DNA of 64,000 nucleotides from the NCBI GenBank assembly GCA_907163345.1, contig CAJQUN010000039.1:2984361-3048360 (forward strand), given 5' to 3'. The DNA comes from Haberlea rhodopensis. Its lineage: Eukaryota; Streptophyta; Magnoliopsida; Lamiales; Gesneriaceae. This document shows positions 58,349-64,000 of the stretch, one piece after another (position 1 is the stretch's first letter; every line of letters begins with the position of its first letter). The position numbers and the translations under genes are program-made. The notes beneath the pieces were generated by a model. The model was not told the DNA's origin. It saw only the letters and a list, made by a program, of their open reading frames with translations, and ran no database searches.

Positions 58349-58935
58349 TGATAAGTGAAGATGATTTTATGATGAATAAAGATGATAAGATACTTGATAA
58401 GTAAAGATGATTTTATGATGAATAAAGATGATAAGATACTTGATAAGTAAAGATGATTTTATGATGAATAAAGATGATAAGATACTTGATAAGTAAAGAT
58501 GATTTTATGATGAATAAAGATGATAAGATGCTTGACAAATAAAGATGATTTTCATAATGAATTAAGATGAAGAGACGCTTACGATGATGTTATGATAAAT
58601 GATGATGATGCTTATGATAAGTTGCGATGACGCTTACGATGATGTTATGATAAATGATGATGATGCTTATGATAAGTTCCGATGACGCTTACGATGATGT
58701 TATGATAAATGATGATGATGCTTATGATAAGTTGCGATGACGCTTACGATGATGTTATGATAAATGATGATGATGCTTATGATAAGTTACGATGACGCTT
58801 ACGATGATGTTATGATAAATGATGATGATGCTTATGATAAGTTACGATGATGCTTACGATAATGTTATGATAAATGATGATGATGCTTATGATAAGTTAC
58901 GATGACGCTTACGATGATGTTATGATAAATGATGA
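58349..58935. repeat. 46-bp and 55-bp minisatellites
   Basis: Four copies of a 46-bp unit (GATAAGTAAAGATGATTTTA...) at 58349-58540 are followed by about six to seven copies of a 55-bp unit (CTTACGATGATGTTATGATA...) at 58575-58930. Units differ by single bases. The same GATGATGTTTATGA words occur once or twice in other Gy1 LTRs, so the array grew here. Confidence 0.9.
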
Positions 58936-59189
58936 TGATGTTTATGATGAATTAAGATGAAGAGATGCTTACGATGATGTTACGATAAATGATGATGATA
59001 TGACGTTACTATAACGATTATGATGAGACGATGATGCCTATAAGATGATAATGCTTACATGATAATGATGTTTACAAGATGATGTTTATAAGATGCTATG
59101 ATGTTTATGATGAATATGAAACTATGTTCTTAAGAATGGTTGAATGTCCGGTGGTTATTATGGGCAAGCGAGGAAGGTCTTGCCGCTCA

Positions 59190-59400
59190 CATAAATGAGC
59201 GATGGGGTACATCCGCTATCAAGGTGTAGCGATGGGTATCATCCGCTGAGCGATGGGGTACATCCGCTATCAAGGTGTAGCGATGGGTATCATCCGCTAA
59301 GCGAGGGGGTACATCCGCTATCAAGGCGTAGCGAGGGGTATCATCCGCTGAACAAAGAGATACATCCGCTAGCAAGGCGTAGCGATGGGTATCATATGAT
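59190..59400. repeat. 51-bp repeat of AGCG/CGCT inverted words
   Basis: About four units contain GAGCGATGGGGTACATCCGCT and TAGCGATGGGTATCATCCGCT (first 20 bases of each typical). Each unit holds two AGCG-N12-CGCT inverted repeats. Both strands are open through the array, an artefact of the unit length. Confidence 0.85.
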
Positions 59401-59972
59401 GTGTTATGTCGAGCGAGGGGGCCAATTATACCGCTGTCATAATGGAACCCGGACAGTCCCATTTCTAATTAACATAGTTTGTTATGAGCATATATGTGAA
59501 GTATGATTTTAATCAGTTATGTCGACAACTAACGATTATATGCATGACCATGAAACATGGACAACCAAAGAGGGTTAATGCGATTAACCAGGGAGTATAC
59601 GTTACCCATTTACTTCATGCATTTATTTATATGCCATTACCCTATGATGTTGAGTAATGATGAATATGCTCACGATGGGTTGTTCCTGTAGGTACACATT
59701 TGGATTTGAAGGGCTATGGGCAGGGTTGAAGAAGTGAGCTTCGAGATGCCTTATGAATTAGGATTCAGGTTTTGGTATAGTCTCTACTCCAGGAGTAGTA
59801 TAATTCTATAGCGCCATCCATTTGAGAATGTAATTAATTTGTTTGAAGTTTTATTTTGGCCTGTAATCCTAATGACTCACGTTATAACTGGAGCCCTAAG
59901 CTGTATGTAATGCATGTTTAGCCCTAATTATTCCTTGCTTATGATGTTAAGGTAGGAAGGCCCTACATAATA

Positions 59973-60458
59973 TAACTGCAAAGATGTAATTGACGAGCTG
60001 ATAATTGAGAACGTTGTTAGAGTGATAAAGATGATGAGGTTGAGATAACAATAATACTATATAGCTTCTTTCGAAAGAAAACTTTTAAAACATCGATTAC
60101 ATTAAATAATTTTTTATTGCGCAATGAGAAACTACACAAAAGTTCTTGTTATGTTAAAAATAGTCAGAAATGAGATTTAAGTGTGACTATCAATTTCAGC
60201 AAGAAACATTTTACAATTAAGTCATTTTTATAATGATTTCATATATTAATCATAAATGTATTATGTATTAAGAAATTATTAATTTATATATTTCACGTTG
60301 TCTAAATGATTTTTTGTATATATTATCTTATAAAGTTAGTGAATTATTAAAGAGAAAAGAATTTATATTAACTGAGTATTAAATTATCGAGTTTTTAGCA
60401 ATTATGATATACTTATTTAACTATATATATATAATGTAATACCAAATAATAAACATAA
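59973..60458. other. AT-rich DNA, no gene
   Basis: No coding frame or repeat was recognised, apart from short TA runs near 60420. Confidence 0.4.
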
Positions 60459-60526
60459 TACCTTGTAGCTCATTGGTCAAGTCTCAAACTTGTAGGTTAG
60501 AGGTCATGAGTTTGAATTTGGAAGCC
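60459..60526 (+). mobile_element. SINE-like tRNA-derived unit
   Basis: TAGCTCATTGG (60466-60476) resembles a Pol III A box, and GAGTTTGAATTT (60508-60519) a decayed B box, about 40 bp apart in the right order. No cloverleaf can be drawn, so it is not a tRNA gene. Confidence 0.45.
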
Positions 60527-60661
60527 TACAATTTAATATTTAAAAACCCATGAACAGCAGTCCAGCTACGATTTGTAACCGTCGAGCCGGGTCAACGGGT
60601 AACCGGGCCGTTGACCCGGTTACGGTTCGTAATTCATAATCATACAATTTAATATTTAAAA
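60527..60661. repeat. 19-bp direct repeats around a GGGTCAACGG hairpin
   Basis: TACAATTTAATATTTAAAA occurs at 60527-60545 and 60643-60661. Between them CCGGGTCAACGG (60587-60598) and CCGTTGACCCGG (60608-60619) form perfect 12-bp inverted arms. Confidence 0.75.
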
Positions 60662-62931
60662 GGGCAAAGTTCAGTCCGGTACCTTTTACTGAATCTTTAT
60701 TCATCCTAGTCCAGGAAAAAAACTTGCAATAATTTAAGTACACCTTAGGTTAAAATGACAAAAGTGTCCTTAATAAGAAAAGGCGACAATTTCAGAAAAT
60801 TTCAATCTCTTCATTTCAGCACTACGTTCCAGCTCTTCCCTTCACCACCGCGATTCAAATCGCTTCGTAAATCTCTCTTGCCAGTTACGATTTCTTACAG
60901 TTGATTTTCTCTTCATCTCTTCGATTTTGCGTTCCATCACTTTTTTCCAGATTTTTTTTCAATTCTGGTATGTGTGTGTATGCGTGTTTGTGTGTGTATA
61001 TGTGTATATATATATGTTTGTTGCCTTTTGAAGGTTTTTAGTTATTATGCATTGATGTCTATGCTTCTTTGCTCATTTTCAAAATTTACAGTCTGAAACT
61101 TGCAACGAAGAAGATGACCCAACGAAAAATTAATTGGTGCACAAAAATTATAAAAAATAACTGGCGCACGAAATTTTTTAAAAAGTAACTGGTGCACGAA
61201 AAGATTGAAAATTAGTAACTGATGCACGAAAAATCAGTAACTGATACACGAAAATTAAAACAGCTACTGATGCACGAAAATTTACACAAAGTTAGTGCAC
61301 CAGTGTTGTATTTTCGTGCATCAGTGTTATATTTTAGTGCACCAAGGTTATTTTTCGTGCACCAGTGTTGTATTTTCGTGCATCCGTGTTATATTTTAGT
61401 GCACCAAGGTTATTTTTTGTGCACCAGTGTTGTATTTTCGTGCATCAGTATTATACTTTAGTGCACCAAGGTTATATTTTCGTGCACCAGTGTTATAAAA
61501 AATTTACACAAAGTTAGTGCACCGGTGTTGTATTTTCGTGCATCAGTGTTATATTTTAGTGCACCAAGGTTATTTTTCGTGCACCAGTGTTGTATTTTCG
61601 TGCATCAGTGTTATATTTTAGTGCACCAAGGTTATTTTCATGCACCAGTATTGTATTTTCGTGCATCAGTGTTATATTTTAGTGCACCAAAGTTATATTT
61701 TCGTGCACCAGTGTTATAAAAAATTTACACAAAGTTAGTGCACCAGTGTTGTATTTTCGTGCATCAGTGTTATATTTTAGTGCACCAAGGTTATTTTTCG
61801 TTCACCAGTGTTGTATTTTCGTGCATCAGTGTTATATTTTAGTGCACCAAGGTTATTTTTCGTGCACCAGTGTTGTATTTTCGTGCATCAGTGTTATATT
61901 TTAGTGCACCAAGGTTATATTTTCGTGCACCAGTGTTATATTTTCGTGCACCAAGGTTATATTTTCGTGCACCAGTTACTTTTTATAATTTTCGTGCACC
62001 AGTTACTTTTTATAATTTTCGTGCACCAGTTATTGTTTTATAATTTTCGTGCACCAGTTACTTTTTTATCATTTTCGTGCACCAGTTATTTTTTATGATT
62101 TTCGTGCACCAAGGTTATATTTTCGTGCACCAGTTACATTTTATGATTTTCGTGCATCAGTAGCTGTTTTAATTTTCGTGCATCAGTTACTGATTTTCAA
62201 TCTTTTCGTGCACCAGTTACTTTTTTATAATTTTCGTGCACCAGTTATTTTTTCTCTGGGTCATCTTCTTCGTTGCAACATATTGCTGTCAAACTGTAAA
62301 TTTTGAAAATGAGCAAACAAGCATGGACACCAATGATACCTTACTTCTTCATCCATATGCATCAGTAAAAAAAAAAAAAACATACCAACAGACTTTCGAT
62401 ATCTATAATTTAGCATCGGTGTTCAAATTTATAATTCACATAGACACACAGTATACACACATACACACGATGAAATGCGCATAGCAGATCCGAAAATTAT
62501 ATTGCAGACTAGTCCAAGATCTTCTTCGATTCAAAAAGATTCCAATTCTACGAAAATTTAGATGATTCGATTCAAACATATTTCATGTACAGAACATTTT
62601 AGCAAATACTTTTTAGGGATGAAGCGACTAATGAGGTGACGAGATGATGAAGAAAATAATGATCTGAGAATCGCCGGAAAATTTCAGCAGAAAATTTAAG
62701 GTGTGGGGCGACGGGATGAGGAAGAAAATTAAGATCTGAAATTAGGTTTAGGGTGTTTTCAACTGAAGGGTATTTTGGTAACTAAAAAATACCTTTTCAA
62801 ACCAATAGTTAAAAAATTGGACTTATGTGAATATAATTTTCTCATAAGTGTATTTTTTGGTAAGAAGTTTTTTTTTGCAGATTTATTTGTAATAAGTTTC
62901 TGTGAACAACACCTATTTGCAATTTCCCCTT
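60662..62931. mobile_element. Foldback-type element
   Basis: A long inverted repeat lies around a minisatellite core. The left arm (about 60960-61290: TTTGCTCATTTTCAAAATTT, CAACGAAGAAGATGACCCA, then GTGCACGAAAA words) is mirrored by the right arm (about 62140-62480). Outer parts are only loosely symmetric. The tips read GGGCAAAGTT and, reversed, AAGGGGAAATTGC. No transposase frame is present. It may be a MULE-related or foldback element; the borders are approximate. Confidence 0.5.
61279..62150. repeat. 21-bp minisatellite with higher-order structure
   Basis: The basic unit is about 21 bp (GTGCACCAGTGTTGTATTTTC), with variants GTGCATCAGTGTTATATTTTA and GTGCACCAAGGTTATTTTTC that alternate as a 62-bp trimer. 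A 222-bp superunit begins with AAAATTTACACAAAGTTAGT at about 61279, 61500 and 61722. Frames through it are repeat artefacts. Confidence 0.9.
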
Positions 62932-63035
62932 AGCCGTAGGGAGGTTACGGTTTGGAACCGGGTCAACGGGTAATCGGCCCGTTGACCCGTTTATGGTTTC
63001 GTGCCGGGCCACGGCTAATTCATAATCATGGTCAT
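62932..63035. repeat. Second GGGTCAACGGG hairpin block
   Basis: GGGTCAACGGG (62960-62970) and CCCGTTGACCC (62978-62988) are perfect 11-bp arms. The flank AATTCATAATCAT equals that of the block at 60546-60642, so both belong to one repeat family lying on either side of the foldback element. Confidence 0.7.
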
Positions 63036-63494
63036 GTCTAGTTTAATGCCAAGTTTAAGAACCCAAAAGGGTTTACCTATTTTATTAATAATAAAGGGGT
63101 TTCGTGTCTATGTAATATAACACAAGGTATTTTTATACCATTTACCTTAAAAATTAAAATTAAAATAGTTTGATTTGATATTTTCCCACTCTGGAGTGCG
63201 AAACGCCGAAACGCATCCGTTCGAATTAAAAAGTAATAAAATATTTTAAATTAATATTTTCCCTCTCTACAGAGCGAAACGCATCCGTTCGAATTCAAAA
63301 CCCAATGGAACCATGAAAGCAATGACGCTCCTCCTCTCTCCAAATTCATTTAGTATTCCAAACCAATTCAATTTTTCAGATTGATTCATTCGTAAATGGT
63401 ATGGTCTTGGTTTTCTTCTGAGAAGAGGCGACGCGAAAGTGTAGCTGGAGCTTTAGCAGCAGTAGGGTTTCTGAGAAGAGCGACGATTGCGACG
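63036..63494 (+). promoter_or_regulatory. Upstream region of the right-hand gene
   Basis: GCGAAACGCATCCGTTCGAATT-like sequence occurs twice, near 63210 and 63279 (shared core GAAACGCATCCGTTCGAATT), inside an imperfect tandem duplication. A pyrimidine-rich CTCCTCCTCTCTCC lies at about 63329. No TATA box can be assigned. The frame is also open upstream to an ATG at 63396. Confidence 0.4.
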
Positions 63495-64000
63495 ATGGGC
63501 TGGTTTTTCGGATGTTTTGGTGTTAAAGATTCTCAATCTCGATTCGTAGCCCCAACTGTAATATCTAAAATTTTCAAGAGTTCCTTTCGTGTTTTTTGGA
63601 AATTTATTTGAATTCTTTTGAATATTAGGGTTTTTCTGTTTTAGTTTGTTGACTACGTGCGAAATTTTGTTGTTGGGTTTGAAAACAGGATCCTGTGGTG
63701 TCTCGCAGTAAGATTTCTCTCTCTTCGCTTTTGGTTTCTGATGGTAATACAATTTTGAATTTTTATAATATGCATTTATTTGGTTTTTTGTTTTCGGGAA
63801 TTGGTAAGTGAAGATCAAGTGGATTTGGGGAATGGATTTAGTGATATGATATCTGTGGATTTTGATTGATGGAGTGTTTTTTTTTTTTTTTGATTTGGTT
63901 TTGGTTCTCAACGAAAAAAAAGATTCACTTGGAAAGGGAGAGGGAGGTCAGAATTCACAAAATGACGAAGATGATTTCCGGGAGCTCAAGGACCAGGTCT
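63495..64000 (+). CDS. Conserved plant protein, N-terminal exons (JASON-like?), runs off the window
   Basis: Three exons can be proposed: 63495-63557 (MGWFFGCFGVKDSQSRFVAP, then T), 63689-63743 (DPVVSRSKISLSSLLVSD) and 63923 onward (DSLGKGEGGQNSQNDEDDFR ... ELKDQV). Donors GTAATA and GTAATA and acceptors CAG and AAG join them in phase; the last acceptor is the least certain. The start at 63495 is preferred over the in-frame ATG at 63396, because an MG start followed by aromatic residues and a cysteine is typical of the family and suggests N-terminal lipid anchoring. The acidic segment leading to an ELKD motif recalls plant JASON-like proteins. That identity is from memory and weak. Confidence 0.5.

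Larger units (their letters stand above)
54409..59967 (+). mobile_element. Gy1 solo LTR with TSD TAATA and nested insert
   Basis: The LTR starts TGTGATGTCCCCG and ends GGAAGGCCCTACA. TAATA flanks it at 54404-54408 and 59968-59972. It is interrupted by another solo LTR (55680-58343). Its own length, about 2.9 kb, exceeds the 2.0 kb of its relatives because of minisatellite expansion between 58349 and 59400. Confidence 0.9.

Noticed and set aside
59187..59506. Overlapping frames on both strands with repeated residues
   Set aside because: The 51-bp unit is a multiple of three, so every frame repeats; it is LTR minisatellite.
60459..60526. tRNA gene
   Set aside because: Only degenerate A and B boxes; no acceptor stem or anticodon arm can be formed.
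61222..62484. Several frames rich in FVHQ/YFRAS repeats
   Set aside because: Translation of the 21-bp minisatellite, not a protein.
63453..63911. 152-codon minus-strand frame
   Set aside because: Lysine-rich antisense of introns and exons of the right-hand gene; no motif.

Overview
This is nuclear DNA of a flowering plant. It is AT-rich, its only host genes are intron-containing, and almost all the rest is nested LTR retrotransposons with typical plant signals: tRNA-Met primer sites, purine tracts, 5-bp target duplications, chromodomain gypsy and SIRE-like copia proteins. The third ORF of the copia element resembles, from memory only, predicted proteins of Lamiales (Gesneriaceae). That guess at the clade is weak.

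Layout. 40-977 (minus): 5' exons of a group-1 sulfate transporter, cut by the window edge and broken by single-base indels. 978-4285: no gene seen. 4288-6977: CCGGTT-rich block, three hairpins and a dead hAT transposase split by a 1.4-kb insertion (R1). 6978-10163: LTR and partial interior of a non-coding LTR element, called family L here (copy D). 10164-12731: AT-rich DNA, a copia RNase H scrap and one LTR of another gypsy (G).

12732-42342: gypsy element Gy1-A (plus strand, Tekay-like chromovirus, many stops). Its 3' LTR is split by a SIRE-like copia element (minus strand, 19727-41888, target duplication TCATT). That copia is split in turn by family-L copy E (minus strand, 24883-35866). E carries a 2.5-kb tandem duplication and, in its 5' LTR only, a hAT-type MITE (35226-35669). 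The order of events was therefore Gy1-A, copia, L-E, MITE.

42414-46893: truncated Gy1-B (minus strand), joined abruptly to truncated family-L copy F (plus strand, 46894-54132), whose LTR holds a Gy1 solo LTR. 54409-59967: a second Gy1 solo LTR, itself holding a solo LTR of another family and large minisatellites. 59973-63035: AT-rich DNA, a SINE-like unit and a foldback element filled with a 21-bp minisatellite. 63495-64000: first exons of a conserved plant gene (plus strand).

Two patterns cut across these elements. First, clusters of perfect palindromes centred on GATCGATC sit at a similar place in LTRs of the two unrelated-looking families Gy1 and L, and looser ones in R1. Their flanking bases change together so that symmetry is kept. 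Second, arrays of short inverted repeats AGCG-N-CGCT occur in family-L interiors and Gy1 LTRs, with matched A:T to G:C swaps in the arms and a constant 11-base loop in family L. Family L has no protein-coding capacity in its roughly 4-kb interior. It shares the primer site, LTR ends and LTR-derived sequence with Gy1, so it is probably a non-autonomous partner of Gy1-type elements.
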